DNA of 64,000 nt from CAVXHQ01 sp963789535 (GTDB lineage: Bacteria > Pseudomonadota > Alphaproteobacteria > Rhodobacterales > Rhodobacteraceae), in the NCBI GenBank assembly GCA_963789535.1, contig CAWBKU010000005.1, positions 1,987,763-2,051,762 on the forward strand. Direction: 5' to 3'. How positions within the stretch are numbered: the stretch's first letter is position 1; every line of letters starts with the position of its first letter. This document shows positions 1 through 9,262 of this stretch, piece after piece. The position numbers and the translations under genes were made by a program. The notes under the pieces are model-generated. The model was not told the DNA's origin. It ran no database searches and saw only the letters and a list, made by a program, of their open reading frames with translations.

Positions 1-442
1 GGTCGAACGGCGCCTGATCGGCGAACCCGTGGCTGCCGTCGGCGGTAAAGGCGGTGATGTTCACCAGATCCATCGCCGCGAACAGCTCGCGCGCATCCGC
101 CACCAGCCGCCGGAACCGGTCGACCGTATAGACCCGCCGCGCCAGTTGGCTGAGGATCGCCGCCTGATACCCCGAGCCGGTGCCGACCTCGAGCACCTTG
201 TCGCGCGGCTGCACGTTCAGGGCCTGCGTCATCAGCCCCACCACCGACGGCTGCGATATGGTCTGGCCGCAGGCGATCGGCAGCGGCATGTCCTCGTAGG
301 CGCGGTCGGCAAAGATGCCGCGCACGAAATGGGCGCGGTCCACCACCTCCATCGCGGTCAGCACCCGCGCGTCCGTCACCCCGCGCGAGCGCAGCGCGAA
401 CAGGAACTGCATCTTGCGCGTGGCGACGTCGTCCTCGGTCAT
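1..442 (-). CDS. pcm: Protein-L-isoaspartate O-methyltransferase (3' end outside window)
   Basis: The reverse strand encodes the N-terminal two thirds of a protein-L-isoaspartate methyltransferase, which uses SAM to start repair of isoaspartyl residues in aged proteins. Visible landmarks are the substrate-side sequence PIACGQTISQPSVVG and the SAM-binding motif VLEVGTGSGYQAA. The start ATG at 442 overlaps the surE stop in an ATGA arrangement, so the two are translationally coupled. The surE-pcm pair is a widespread survival/repair operon. The gene is truncated only by the window edge. Confidence 0.93.
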   Translation of the reverse strand, partial: MTEDDVATRKMQFLFALRSRGVTDARVLTAMEVVDRAHFVRGIFADRAYEDMPLPIACGQTISQPSVVGLMTQALNVQPRDKVLEVGTGSGYQAAILSQLARRVYTVDRFRRLVADARELFAAMDLVNITAFTADGSHGFADQAPFD

Positions 443-1230
443 AGCGGGCCGTCGAGCGCGGCCGAGAGCCGCTCCAGCGTGTCGTGCGCCGTCAGATCCG
501 CGCGCAGCGGCGTGACCGATACGTATCCGTCGAGGTTGACGGCCGCATCCGTCCCCGGCGCCGTCGCCACGTCCTGCGGCCCGCCCCGCACCCAGAGGAA
601 CCGCCGCCCGGTGGGCGAAATCTGCCCCTCGACGGTGAAATGCGTGCCCCGCCGGAACCCCTGCGCCGCGACCGCCACGCCCTTGACCTCCGCCGCGGGC
701 AGGGGCGGGAAATTCACGTTGTAGAACAGGCGGTAATCGTCGGTCGTCCAGAGCGCATCGTCGAGCAAGCGCCGCACCAGCGCCACGCCATGCGCCGCCG
801 CCGCCTCGAACGGGTCGGGCAGCGCGGCGTTGGCAGGGCCGAAATACTGGCTCAGCGCGATCGCGGGCAGGCCCTGCAACGCCGCCTCCATGGCGCCGCC
901 GATTGTCCCGGAATAGAGGACGTTCTCGGCCGAATTGTTGCCCCGGTTCACTCCCGACAGCACCAGATCCGGCCGTTCGGACATTACGTCATGCAGCCCC
1001 GCCAGAACGCAGTCGGCGGGCGAGCCCTCTGCCGCGAACCGCCGCTCGTCGAGTTTGGCGATCATCGTCGGATGCGCATAGCTGATGCAATGGCCGACAC
1101 CCGATTGCTCGAACGCGGGTGCCACGGTCCAGACCTCGCCCGCAGACCCCGCAAGTTCGGTGGCGATGGCGTGCAGGACGGCAAGACCCGGGGCGTTGAT
1201 GCCGTCGTCGTTGGTAATGAGAATGCGCAT
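439..1230 (-). CDS. surE: 5'/3'-nucleotidase SurE
   Basis: A SurE nucleotidase of 263 aa, the usual length. SurE is a metal-dependent phosphatase acting on nucleoside 5'- and 3'-monophosphates and is linked to stationary-phase survival. The N-terminus MRILITNDDGINAPG carries the metal-binding Asp pair (D8, D9), and LVLSGVNRGNNS further on supplies the conserved Asn. The open frame continues well upstream, but ATG 1230 gives the canonical N-terminus. The stop overlaps the pcm start by four bases. Confidence 0.95.
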   Translation of the reverse strand: MRILITNDDGINAPGLAVLHAIATELAGSAGEVWTVAPAFEQSGVGHCISYAHPTMIAKLDERRFAAEGSPADCVLAGLHDVMSERPDLVLSGVNRGNNSAENVLYSGTIGGAMEAALQGLPAIALSQYFGPANAALPDPFEAAAAHGVALVRRLLDDALWTTDDYRLFYNVNFPPLPAAEVKGVAVAAQGFRRGTHFTVEGQISPTGRRFLWVRGGPQDVATAPGTDAAVNLDGYVSVTPLRADLTAHDTLERLSAALDGPL

Positions 1231-1331
1231 GCGGGCGGCCCCTTTGCGGCCTTGGTATGCGAGGGGGCGGGGGGCGGCAAGCCAGCAGCACATCGCGCGC
1301 GGGATTGCCCCGGTGTCGTGACCCGCAAGAC

Positions 1332-1988
1332 TCAGGGCGAGAGGATCTCGGCCAGCAGGCGCGCGGCCTCTGCGTCGGGCGCACTCAGCGCGGCGCGGTC
1401 CTCGCCCGGAAAGAAACGGGCCCGCAGTGCCGTCGGCATCGGGGCGGGCGCCACGATCCGCACCTTCGGCCCGGTATGCGCCGTCTCCGCCGCCCACGAC
1501 CGCACCAGCGCCATCTGCGCCGCCTTCGACGCGCCGTAGCTGCCAAAGAATTTCTCGCCCGCCCGCGCATCGTCGGCAAAGACGGCGGTGCCGCTCTGCC
1601 CGAGAAGGGGTGCGACGAGGCCGATCAGCCGCCGCGCCGCATGCAGGTTGACGTCGATACTTTTGGCGAAATCGCCGTCCCCGGTATGCGGCACCGGCGA
1701 CAGGGGCGCGGCATGGATCGCCATGTGCACCCACAGGTCGATCCTGCCCCAGCGCGCGCGCAGCGCGGCGCAGAGTTGTGCCATCGCCTCGGGCACGCAG
1801 ATGTCCATCGGCGCCAGCGTCGCCTGCCCGCCGAGGGCGCGGACCGCATCGTCCAGCTCCTCGAGGGCGCCGACGGTGCGGGCCACCGCGACGATATGAT
1901 GCGTCGGCGCCAGTGCCTTGGCCAGGGCGGCGCCGAGGCCGCGCGAGGCGCCGGTGACGAGGGCGACTTTGGGGATTTCGGTCGACAT
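1332..1988 (-). CDS. SDR-family NAD(P)-dependent oxidoreductase
   Basis: A short-chain dehydrogenase/reductase of 218 aa. The Rossmann dinucleotide motif TGASRGLG lies at residues 12-19 and the catalytic YGASK (YxxxK) at about residue 150. The usual NNAG motif after beta-4 is replaced by a sequence around HMAIHAA, which is unusual and may alter cofactor or active-site geometry. I chose ATG 1988 (MSTEIPKVALVTG) over an ATG 12 codons upstream because it places the first beta strand at the N-terminus as normal for SDRs. The substrate cannot be inferred. It lies just downstream of the dioxygenase-like gene on the same strand. Confidence 0.85.
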   Translation of the reverse strand: MSTEIPKVALVTGASRGLGAALAKALAPTHHIVAVARTVGALEELDDAVRALGGQATLAPMDICVPEAMAQLCAALRARWGRIDLWVHMAIHAAPLSPVPHTGDGDFAKSIDVNLHAARRLIGLVAPLLGQSGTAVFADDARAGEKFFGSYGASKAAQMALVRSWAAETAHTGPKVRIVAPAPMPTALRARFFPGEDRAALSAPDAEAARLLAEILSP

Positions 1989-2027
1989 GGGCGCGGCTAT
2001 CGCAGGGAACGAGGTGCCCCGCAAGCC

Positions 2028-3206
2028 TCAGGGCCGCTTGCGCTCCGCCATCGCATCAAGGGCCGCATGCACCGCCTCATCCTCCCAGCCCTCGGCCAGC
2101 GCGCGCGCCATCAGCGTGGCCTGCGCCTCTGGCGCCAGCCCGCCCACCGGCGGGTCGGTGTCGAGGCTGGTGGGAAAGGCATAGCCCTCGGCGCAGGCGG
2201 CCAGTGCGGCGCGGGTCCGCTCGGGGCCGAGGCGGGGTTGCAGGCGCCGCAGGGCGGGATAGAGCGCCTTGCACATCGCCGTCCGGTCGAGCGCCTCGAG
2301 CGCGCGTCCGAAGGCCGAGGAGACCTGCAACAGGTTCGCCATCCGGTGCACGTCCGCTGTACGGTTATCGCCCGCCGCATGGAACACCGCCGGGTTGAAG
2401 AACAGCGCATCCCCCTTCTTCAGCGGCACCTGGACATGATGTGCCTCGAAGTAGGCGCGGTGATTCTCGCGTCGCACGGCGGCATAGCCCTGCGGATGGG
2501 TCTGGCTGAACGGCAAGAGCTTGGTCGGCCCGCTCTCGATATCCATGTCCACATGCGCGATCGCGCCCTGCAGGGTCAGCAGCGGCGAGAGAGTGTGGAC
2601 ATGCAGCGGAAACCGCGCACTGTCGTCCGCGCCCAGAAACCCCAGATGATAGTCGCGGTGCGGCACCTGCGCCGTGCCGCCCGGGCGCACGAGATTGACC
2701 TGCGCGGTCATCTGATAGAACGGGCCGAGCCAGGCCTCGCAGACCGCGTCGAGGACGGGACTGCCGAAGACGCGGGCAAAGGTCTCGGGTGCCGCAAGAC
2801 ACAGCTTCTGCGCCGAATTCCAGACCCGCGCGTTGGTGCCCGGCGTGGCGAAGTGGTCGCCGCCGCCCGCCCCGCGCGCCGCCTCGTCGGCGATCATCGC
2901 CGTATAGGCCGCCGTCGCGTCGTCGAGGGCCGCGAGGTCGGGCACGGCACCGCGCAGCACCACGATCCCGGCGCCGTCCCGCAGGACGGCGGCCCATTCG
3001 GCCATCAGGTCGCGGCGCAGGTCGGGCACCCCGAGCACGCCGTCGAGGGCACTCGCGTCGTAGACCGGCACCCGGTGCACGATGTCCTCTGCATGCGGCA
3101 CGTCGTCGCGGGTGGTCCGCCGGTCGCAGAGAGCCGTCAGGATCGAGACCGGGCAATCGTCCTCGGTAAAGTAGACCGGGCTGGAAACGGGGCCGTGCAT
3201 CTGCAT
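2028..3206 (-). CDS. Phytanoyl-CoA dioxygenase (PhyH) family protein
   Basis: A 392-aa protein resembling Fe(II)/2-oxoglutarate-dependent PhyH-type dioxygenases. The sequence VPHRDYHLGF gives the HxD iron ligands, and FHAAGDNRT downstream gives the distal His and a basic residue for 2-oxoglutarate. The fold region spans roughly residues 60-330, followed by a helical tail. Two closely spaced ATGs (3206 and 3200) are possible, and I used the upstream one. The natural substrate is unknown, since this family includes many hydroxylases besides phytanoyl-CoA enzymes. The stop lies 39 bp upstream of the SDR start on the same strand, so the two may be cotranscribed. Confidence 0.75.
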   Translation of the reverse strand: MQMHGPVSSPVYFTEDDCPVSILTALCDRRTTRDDVPHAEDIVHRVPVYDASALDGVLGVPDLRRDLMAEWAAVLRDGAGIVVLRGAVPDLAALDDATAAYTAMIADEAARGAGGGDHFATPGTNARVWNSAQKLCLAAPETFARVFGSPVLDAVCEAWLGPFYQMTAQVNLVRPGGTAQVPHRDYHLGFLGADDSARFPLHVHTLSPLLTLQGAIAHVDMDIESGPTKLLPFSQTHPQGYAAVRRENHRAYFEAHHVQVPLKKGDALFFNPAVFHAAGDNRTADVHRMANLLQVSSAFGRALEALDRTAMCKALYPALRRLQPRLGPERTRAALAACAEGYAFPTSLDTDPPVGGLAPEAQATLMARALAEGWEDEAVHAALDAMAERKRP

Positions 3207-3258
3207 CTCGCGTTCTTGCGTTGACGCTAGGTTAACCGCGCCGCGCCGCAACACAATG

Positions 3259-4797
3259 CTATTCCGCCGCCGTCGCCATCTGGAAGCCCTGGTCGAGCTT
3301 GTCGGACGGCGCCACCGGGTACTGGCCCGAAAAACAGGCGTCGCAATACTGCGGCGACGCCGCATCGCGGCCCCGCGCTTCGCCCACCGCACGATACAGA
3401 CCATCGAGCGAGATGAACCGCAGCGAGGTGACGCCCAGATGCGCGCACATCTCGTCCTCGGTCATGTTCGCGGCCAGCAGCTTCTCGCGCTCGGGCGTGT
3501 CGACGCCGTAGAAACAGGGCCAGGAGGTCGGCGGCGAGGCGATGCGGAAATGCACCTCCGCCGCTCCGGCATCGAGGACCATCTCGCGGATCTTGATCGA
3601 GGTCGTGCCGCGCACCACCGAATCGTCGACGAGGACCACCCGCTTGCCGCGCACCAGCGCCCGGTTCACGTTGAGCTTCAGGCGCACGCCCATGTTGCGG
3701 ATCTGTTCGGTCGGCTCGATGAACGTCCGGCCCATGTACTGGTTGCGGGTGATCCCGAGGGCGAAGGGGATGCCGGAGGCCGCGGCATAGCCAATGGCGG
3801 CGGGCGTGCCCGAATCCGGCACCGGGCAGACGAGGTCGGCCTCGGCGGGCGCCTCGATCGCCAGTTCGCGGCCGATCGCCTCGCGCGTCTCATAGACCGA
3901 CCGCCCGCCGATCAGGCTGTCGGGGCGCGAGAAATAGACGTGTTCGAAGATGCAGAACCGCGGCTTGCGGGCGCGGAACGGAAAATGGCTCTCGACGGTG
4001 AGGTCGGCCGAAATCACCAGCATCTCGCCCGGCTCGATCTCGCGGACATAATCGGCGCCGATGATGTCCAGCGCACAGGTTTCGGACGCGAGGATCCAGC
4101 CATCGCCCTTGCGGCCCAGCACGAGGGGGCGCACGCCCAGCGGGTCGCGGCAGCCGATGAGCTTGGTGCGGGTCATTGCGACGATGGAAAACGCGCCCTC
4201 GACCTTGCGCAGCGCCTCTTCCATCCGGTCGGGGATGGTGCGGCCCATCGAGCGGGCCATCAGGTGGATGATGCACTCGGAGTCGGATGAGGACTGAAAG
4301 ATCGAGCCGCGCTCGATCAGTTCGCGGCGCAGGGCCACGGCGTTGGTGATGTTGCCGTTGTGCGCGATGGCCGCCCCCCCCATGGCGAATTCGCCAAAGA
4401 ACGGCTGCACGTCGCGGAGCGCCGTCTGGCCCTTGTGACCGGCGGTCGAATAGCGGACGTGGCCGATGCCGATGCCGCCGGGCAGCGAGGCCATCATCTC
4501 GGGTGAGGTGAAGTTGTCGCGCACGAGGCCCATGCGCCGCTGCTGGTGGAAATCGCCGCCGATCTCGCCCCGGTCGTCGTCGGCATGGGCATGTGTGACG
4601 ATGCCCCCCGCCTCCTGTCCGCGATGTTGCAGGGCGTGCAGCCCCAGCGCGATCAGGCTCGCGGCGTCCGTCACGCCGGTGACGCCGAACACGCCGCATT
4701 CCTCGCGCAACTTGTCGCCGTCGGGGTCGAACGGATGGGCGGGCAGCGTCGGGTCGGGGGTGTCGGACGGAAAGGTGTCGTGAGGGGGCAGGGTCAC
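3259..4797 (-). CDS. purF: Amidophosphoribosyltransferase
   Basis: Glutamine PRPP amidotransferase of 512 aa, catalysing the first committed step of de novo purine synthesis. After a propeptide of about 33 residues, the Ntn nucleophile Cys lies at position 34 (EECGVFGV). HVRYSTAG and HNGNITNA belong to the glutaminase domain. The PRPP-binding loop VVLVDDSVVRGTT lies in the C-terminal phosphoribosyltransferase domain. The start codon is GTG at 4797, because no in-frame ATG precedes the catalytic Cys. Its neighbour in the block is cvpA, which is often linked to purF, but here a plus-strand gene separates them. Confidence 0.96.
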   Translation of the reverse strand: MTLPPHDTFPSDTPDPTLPAHPFDPDGDKLREECGVFGVTGVTDAASLIALGLHALQHRGQEAGGIVTHAHADDDRGEIGGDFHQQRRMGLVRDNFTSPEMMASLPGGIGIGHVRYSTAGHKGQTALRDVQPFFGEFAMGGAAIAHNGNITNAVALRRELIERGSIFQSSSDSECIIHLMARSMGRTIPDRMEEALRKVEGAFSIVAMTRTKLIGCRDPLGVRPLVLGRKGDGWILASETCALDIIGADYVREIEPGEMLVISADLTVESHFPFRARKPRFCIFEHVYFSRPDSLIGGRSVYETREAIGRELAIEAPAEADLVCPVPDSGTPAAIGYAAASGIPFALGITRNQYMGRTFIEPTEQIRNMGVRLKLNVNRALVRGKRVVLVDDSVVRGTTSIKIREMVLDAGAAEVHFRIASPPTSWPCFYGVDTPEREKLLAANMTEDEMCAHLGVTSLRFISLDGLYRAVGEARGRDAASPQYCDACFSGQYPVAPSDKLDQGFQMATAAE

Positions 4798-4991
4798 GTT
4801 TGGGGTGCCTTTGCGAATCCGCGATCACTCGTGCGCCCCTCTTAGACCGAACCGGCCGGACTGTCACGAATGGTTCCTGTCCGGACGGTCAGGGGGGCCG
4901 GGAAGGGACGTGATGTCGCGACATTGCCCCAATTCGGTGGCAGACTGGCGCCCGGTGCCCGGTCCGGCGGCACGCGTGCGAAGAGGGTGAG

Positions 4992-5438
4992 ATGTTCAGA
5001 TTGTTGGTGACGATGGGCGGCGCGGTGATGGCGGCGAGCGCGCTTGCGCCCTGGTTGGCCGGGCCGTTCGGCCAGACCGCGATCCCGGCGGACATGTTCC
5101 GCGCGATGTACGACCTCTTCGGCCTCGACATGCCGCGCGAGGCGTTGCTGTTCTTCTCCATGTTCGCGGTCGGCGCGGCCATCGCCGTGCTCGCCGTCAT
5201 CGGCGCGGCGCCGCAACTGCTGGTCCTGCTGGCGGGCCTCTATCCGGCGGGTCTCTTCGCCGCCGCCTGGTGGCGCGGCGCGGACGAGATCGCCGCACTC
5301 GGCCTGCCGGTGCCGGAGGGGGCGACGGCGGGCGAGATCTGGGACCAGCTTTCGCCGATCGTCGGCAACGGGCTGTGGATGTTCCTCGGCGGGATGGTGG
5401 CCCTTGTCCTTGCGGGTCTGGCGGGCGGACGCCGCTAG
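4992..5438 (+). CDS. Small integral membrane protein, function unknown
   Basis: A 148-aa protein with about four hydrophobic segments: near residues 5-25, 52-70, 74-95 and 128-145. No family is recognised. The start ATG 4992 has a purine-rich GAGGGTGAG just upstream. It is the only plus-strand gene in the purF-alr block and is convergent with cvpA, separated by 19 bp. A long membrane protein could be its partner, but nothing here shows one. Confidence 0.7.
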   Translation: MFRLLVTMGGAVMAASALAPWLAGPFGQTAIPADMFRAMYDLFGLDMPREALLFFSMFAVGAAIAVLAVIGAAPQLLVLLAGLYPAGLFAAAWWRGADEIAALGLPVPEGATAGEIWDQLSPIVGNGLWMFLGGMVALVLAGLAGGRR

Positions 5439-5457
5439 GGCGCCGCCCGGCCTTGGA

Positions 5458-6072
5458 TCAATTGCCGGTGGCGGGCGCCGTTTCCGGCACCGCCGCCGCG
5501 TCCGGCGCGACGGGGGCATCGGGCAGCACACAGCCGGCCACGAGTTGCTCGTATTGCGTGGTGATCCACCCCAGCGCCTGTTCGGGATCCTGGTTCTCGA
5601 TCCGGCCGGTCAACTGGGCGAACACGGCTGCCGAGCGGCTGTCCTCGACCATCGGGATCGACTGTGCCGACAGGACCGTCTGGTAGACGAAGAACGCCAC
5701 CGCGACGAGCAGGATGCCGCGGAACACCCCGAAGAGGAACCCCAGCGCCTGATCGAGACCGCCGAGGGCGGACCGCTGGATGATCGAGGAAAAGAGCGGC
5801 GTGAAGATCGAGAACAGCACCAGCGCCACGGCGAAGACCGCGGCAAAGGCGCCGATGATCGACAGTTCGCAACTGTCGCCGATGAACTCGCCCAGGACCG
5901 GCACCTGCCGGATCAGCGGCTGCACCTGATCGGCAAAGACGAACGCCAGCACCGTGGCTCCGATCCAGCCCGCGATGGCGAGGGTCTCGCGCACGAGGCC
6001 GCGGCTATAGGCCAGCAGGGCCGACAGGATGATGACGACGCCCACGACGCCGTCGATGATGGTCAGATCCAT
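5458..6072 (-). CDS. cvpA: CvpA family protein
   Basis: A 204-aa inner-membrane protein of the CvpA (colicin V production) family. The N-terminal MDLTIIDGVVGVVIILSAL and several further hydrophobic segments up to about residue 150 match the family. The last 50 residues are hydrophilic and rich in Ala and Pro. In E. coli, cvpA lies in an operon with purF, and the same linkage is seen here at short range. Proposed roles in envelope homeostasis are not established. It is downstream of radA on the same strand, separated by a repeat-bearing 55-bp spacer. Confidence 0.88.
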   Translation of the reverse strand: MDLTIIDGVVGVVIILSALLAYSRGLVRETLAIAGWIGATVLAFVFADQVQPLIRQVPVLGEFIGDSCELSIIGAFAAVFAVALVLFSIFTPLFSSIIQRSALGGLDQALGFLFGVFRGILLVAVAFFVYQTVLSAQSIPMVEDSRSAAVFAQLTGRIENQDPEQALGWITTQYEQLVAGCVLPDAPVAPDAAAVPETAPATGN

Positions 6073-6092
6073 GGGCTCACAGGCTCCCGTCC

Positions 6093-6148
6093 TTGGTATT
6101 CATCCGGGCGTCGGCCCGGATTGGCATTCACTCGGGCTTCAGCCCGAA
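6093..6148. repeat. Two tandem 28-bp hairpin repeats at the radA-cvpA junction
   Basis: Two adjacent 28-bp copies (6093-6120 and 6121-6148) match at about 22 of 28 positions. Each contains a GC-rich inverted repeat: CCGGGC with GCCCGG in the first and CGGGC with GCCCG in the second. The second copy includes the radA stop codon and the codons for its last residues. The structure looks like a REP-type or attenuating hairpin pair between two cotranscribed genes. Confidence 0.7.
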
Positions 6149-7501
6149 AATCGCTTCCGCAAAGCCGGCCAGATCGCTCATCTGGCGCAATGTCATCCCC
6201 TCGGGCGCGGCGGACCGCTTGGTCAGGGTCGGCAGCAGGGCTGTGGCGAACCCGAGTTTCGCCGCCTCCTTGAGCCGGTTTTCGGTCTGTGACACGGGAC
6301 GCAGGGCGCCGGAAAGGGAAATTTCGCCAAAGACGACGCATGACGGATCGACCGTTGCATCTTCGCGCGCCGAAATGAGCGCCGCCGCGACCGCAAGGTC
6401 TGCCGCAGGCTCGGTGATCCGCAGGCCGCCCGCGACGTTCAGATAGACGTCGAGACCCGCGAACGAGAGGCCGACGCGCGCGTCGAGCACCGCGAGGATC
6501 ATGTTCAGCCGCCCCGCGTCCCAGCCGATCACCGAGCGGCGCGCCTGTCCCTGGGGGGCGGGGGCGACGAGGGCCTGTATCTCGCACAAAAGCGGCCGCG
6601 TGCCCTCGATCCCGGCGAACACCACCGAACCGGGGGCGGGCGTTCCGCGTTCGCTGAGGAACAGGGCGGAGGGGTTCTTCACCTCGGCCAGCCCCTTGCC
6701 GGTCATCTCGAACACCCCGATCTCGTCGGCGGGACCGAACCGGTTCTTCACCGCGCGCAGGATGCGGAACTGATGCCCGCGCTCGCCCTCGAAATAGAGC
6801 ACGCAGTCGACCATGTGCTCGACGACGCGGGGGCCCGCGATGGCGCCCTCCTTGGTGACATGCCCGACGAGGATGACGGCGATACCGCGCGTCTTTGCGA
6901 ATGTGGTGAGCTCATGCGCCGCCGTGCGCACCTGAGTGACGGACCCCGGCGCCGAATCGATGGTGTCGAGCCACATCGTCTGGATCGAATCGATGATGAC
7001 GAGGTCGGGTTTCTCGGCATCGAGCGTCGTCAGGATGTCGCGCAGGTTGGTCTCGGCCGCGAGTTTCACCGGGCTGTCGCTCAGGCCGAGGCGGGCGGCG
7101 CGCATCTGCACCTGATTGGTGCTCTCCTCGCCGGTGATGTAGATCACGTGCAGGCCATTGCGCGCGAAGCGGGCGGCGGCCTGCAACAGCAGCGTCGACT
7201 TGCCGATGCCCGGATCGCCGCCCACCAGCACCGCGCTCGCCGCCACCAGACCGCCGCCCAGCACCCGGTCGAGCTCGTCCACCCCCGCCTTGGTGCGCGG
7301 CGGCGCGGCGGCAAGTGTCGCAAGGTCGGTGAGCGGCAGCGCCTTGCCCCGCTTGCCCCCCGCCCCCCGCGCCCGGGGACCGTCGGTCAGCGGCCTGTCC
7401 TCGTGGATCGTGTTCCAGGCGCCGCAACCGTCGCACTGGCCCGACCAGCGGGCATGTTTGGCGCCGCATTCCGCGCAGGTAAAGTTCAGATCCTTGGCCA
7501 T
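6128..7501 (-). CDS. radA: DNA repair protein RadA
   Basis: RadA of 457 aa, a hexameric branch-migration ATPase in recombination. The N-terminal zinc finger has CAEC at residues 9-12 and a second CxxC at 23-26. The RecA-like core has Walker A GDPGIGKST near residue 98. The RadA-specific KNRFG motif follows, and the C-terminal Lon-like domain ends the protein. ATG 7501 is chosen because the zinc finger must begin at the N-terminus, although the open frame extends further. The last codons are inside a hairpin repeat. It is followed on the same strand by cvpA. Confidence 0.96.
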   Translation of the reverse strand: MAKDLNFTCAECGAKHARWSGQCDGCGAWNTIHEDRPLTDGPRARGAGGKRGKALPLTDLATLAAAPPRTKAGVDELDRVLGGGLVAASAVLVGGDPGIGKSTLLLQAAARFARNGLHVIYITGEESTNQVQMRAARLGLSDSPVKLAAETNLRDILTTLDAEKPDLVIIDSIQTMWLDTIDSAPGSVTQVRTAAHELTTFAKTRGIAVILVGHVTKEGAIAGPRVVEHMVDCVLYFEGERGHQFRILRAVKNRFGPADEIGVFEMTGKGLAEVKNPSALFLSERGTPAPGSVVFAGIEGTRPLLCEIQALVAPAPQGQARRSVIGWDAGRLNMILAVLDARVGLSFAGLDVYLNVAGGLRITEPAADLAVAAALISAREDATVDPSCVVFGEISLSGALRPVSQTENRLKEAAKLGFATALLPTLTKRSAAPEGMTLRQMSDLAGFAEAIFGLKPE

Positions 7502-7572
7502 GGGGGGCGGTCTACGCGTTCTCGTGGTGGCAGGGAAGGTGGCGGCGGCGGACCCTCCCGGGGGGGGAGTTG

Positions 7573-8040
7573 TTACGGCAACGTGAAGGGGGCGGCGCGA
7601 TTTTCCGGCAGCCGGGCGGTGAGCGTGGAGATCGCCAGCGAGGCGAGGATGCAACCTGTAAAGAGCCACAGGCCCCAGGCCGTCTCGACGGTGCCATAGC
7701 CGATGCCCTTGGCCAGCACGATGTAGAGCGCGATGAGGAACACGTCCGCCATCGCGAGCTTGCCGAGCCAGGTCAGCCCAGGCAGCAGGCGGCGACTCAG
7801 CAGGTTGAAGTGCAGGAGCGCCAGGCCGAGGCACTTCAGCATCGGCGCAAAGAGCGCGAAGGCGGTGACGAGCAATGCCAGTGCGGGATCCTCGGGCCAG
7901 AGCGATTGCAGTCCGGTGACGACACTGATTTCCGACAGGCCGAACAGCGGCAGGAGGCCCGCCCGCATGAGGGGTGCGAACCACGAGACGGGGAACAGGA
8001 TAAGGAGCGCGAGGTTCGCGGCGCGCAGGAGGTTCAGCAT
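7573..8040 (-). CDS. Paraquat-inducible protein A (PqiA) domain membrane protein
   Basis: A 155-aa inner-membrane protein with four predicted helices, matching a single PqiA domain. Segments near the start (LLILFPVSWFAPLM) and the sequence KLAMADVFLIALYIVLAK are typical of the family. Full-length PqiA proteins contain two such domains plus zinc-finger motifs, so this is the short single-domain form. Start ATG 8040 (MLNLLRAAN) is preferred over a longer frame whose extra N-terminus is unlike the family. It lies between alr and radA on the same strand, so an operon is likely. PqiA proteins partner MCE-domain lipid transporters elsewhere, but none is visible here. Confidence 0.8.
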   Translation of the reverse strand: MLNLLRAANLALLILFPVSWFAPLMRAGLLPLFGLSEISVVTGLQSLWPEDPALALLVTAFALFAPMLKCLGLALLHFNLLSRRLLPGLTWLGKLAMADVFLIALYIVLAKGIGYGTVETAWGLWLFTGCILASLAISTLTARLPENRAAPFTLP

Positions 8041-8221
8041 GGCACAGGCTTCGGACGCGGCGGGGCGTACTCCGACGAGATGGGCACGTCGGGGGCCGAT
8101 GAGAGGGGGCACCCGTTCGGCGCCGGGGTCGACGGACTGCGATGCGATCGCGCCGACGTGGTTCGCACGACCGGTCGGAGAGAGCGTGCCGACCATGACA
8201 CGACGCCGGGTCTGCCGCGCC

Positions 8222-9262
8222 TCACCCGCCGACGTAGTGGCGTCGCAGGCGGCGGCCGAGCGAGGTGAGCACCTCGTAGCCGATCGTTCCGGCGGCCCGC
8301 GCGAGAGCGTCGATGCCCTGATGGGGGCCGATGATGGTGAGGTGGTCGGGATCCTCGGATAGGTCGGTGATGTCGACGGTGATCAGGTCCATCGACACCC
8401 GCCCGACCAGCGGGCAGGGCTGCGCGCCCGACCAGAGCGTCGCGCGGTCCGACAGCATGCGGTGCAGGCCGTCGGCATAGCCGGCCCCGACGGTCGCGAT
8501 CCGGCTCGGCCGGGCTGCCTGCCAGCTATTGGCATAGCCCACGACCTCGCCCGCCGCGACCTCGCGGATCTGCACCACCGGCAGGTCGAGTGTCGCGACC
8601 GCCCGGGCGCCCGCGAAGGGCAGCCCCCCGAACAGGCCGATGCCGGGGCGCGTCAGGTCGAAGTGATATTGCGGCCCCAGCAGGATGCCGCCCGTCGCGG
8701 CGAGGCTGCGCGGCACGGTGACGCCGTCGGTCATGCGGTGAAAGACGTCGAGCTGATAGGGGTTCATCGGATGGTCGGGCTCGTCCGCGCAGGCCAGATG
8801 GCTCATCAAGAGGACAGGCCGCTGGCCCAGCGCCACCTCGGCCACCGACGCCCAGTCGTCCCATTCGAGGCCGAGGCGGTTCATGCCGGTGTCGAGCTGG
8901 AGGCCGAAGGGATGGCCGGGCAGCGCCTCGAAATGGCGGGTGATCTGGTCGAGCGAGGCGAGCATCGGCGTCAGCGCCAGATCGGCGATCATGTCGCTGT
9001 CGCCGCGCATGTGGCCCGACAAGAGCAGGATCTCGGGGCCCGGTCCGACCGCCTGCCGCAGCGCGGCGCCCTCTTCGGCGAGCGCCACGAAAAACCGGCC
9101 GCACCCCGCACGCGCAAGGCCGCGCGCCACCCGTGCGGCGCCGAGGCCATAGCCGCCCGCCTTGACCACGGCCGCAGTCTCGGCGCCGGGCGCGAGGGCC
9201 GCCAAGGCGCGCCAGTTGGCGACGATTGCATCGAGATCGACGGTGAGGAGGGCACTGGTCAT
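8222..9262 (-). CDS. alr: Alanine racemase
   Basis: A 346-aa PLP-dependent alanine racemase that supplies D-alanine for peptidoglycan. The PLP lysine is K34 in VVKAGGYGLG, where the family consensus is VKADAYGHG, so the loop is slightly degenerate. VGRVSMDLITVD and the GYAN and GYADG segments carry the second catalytic Tyr region and the PLP-phosphate contacts. ATG 9262 begins MTSALLTVDLDAIVANW, as expected. It is divergent from ureD across 168 bp. In relatives as I remember them, dnaB sits immediately upstream of alr, but here dnaB is about 48 kb away. Confidence 0.93.
   Translation of the reverse strand: MTSALLTVDLDAIVANWRALAALAPGAETAAVVKAGGYGLGAARVARGLARAGCGRFFVALAEEGAALRQAVGPGPEILLLSGHMRGDSDMIADLALTPMLASLDQITRHFEALPGHPFGLQLDTGMNRLGLEWDDWASVAEVALGQRPVLLMSHLACADEPDHPMNPYQLDVFHRMTDGVTVPRSLAATGGILLGPQYHFDLTRPGIGLFGGLPFAGARAVATLDLPVVQIREVAAGEVVGYANSWQAARPSRIATVGAGYADGLHRMLSDRATLWSGAQPCPLVGRVSMDLITVDITDLSEDPDHLTIIGPHQGIDALARAAGTIGYEVLTSLGRRLRRHYVGG

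Noticed and set aside
1257..3224. A long plus-strand open frame opposite the SDR and dioxygenase-like genes.
   Set aside because: It is rich in Arg and Gln and lacks any family motif, typical of the antisense frame of GC-rich coding DNA. The minus-strand genes carry clear motifs.
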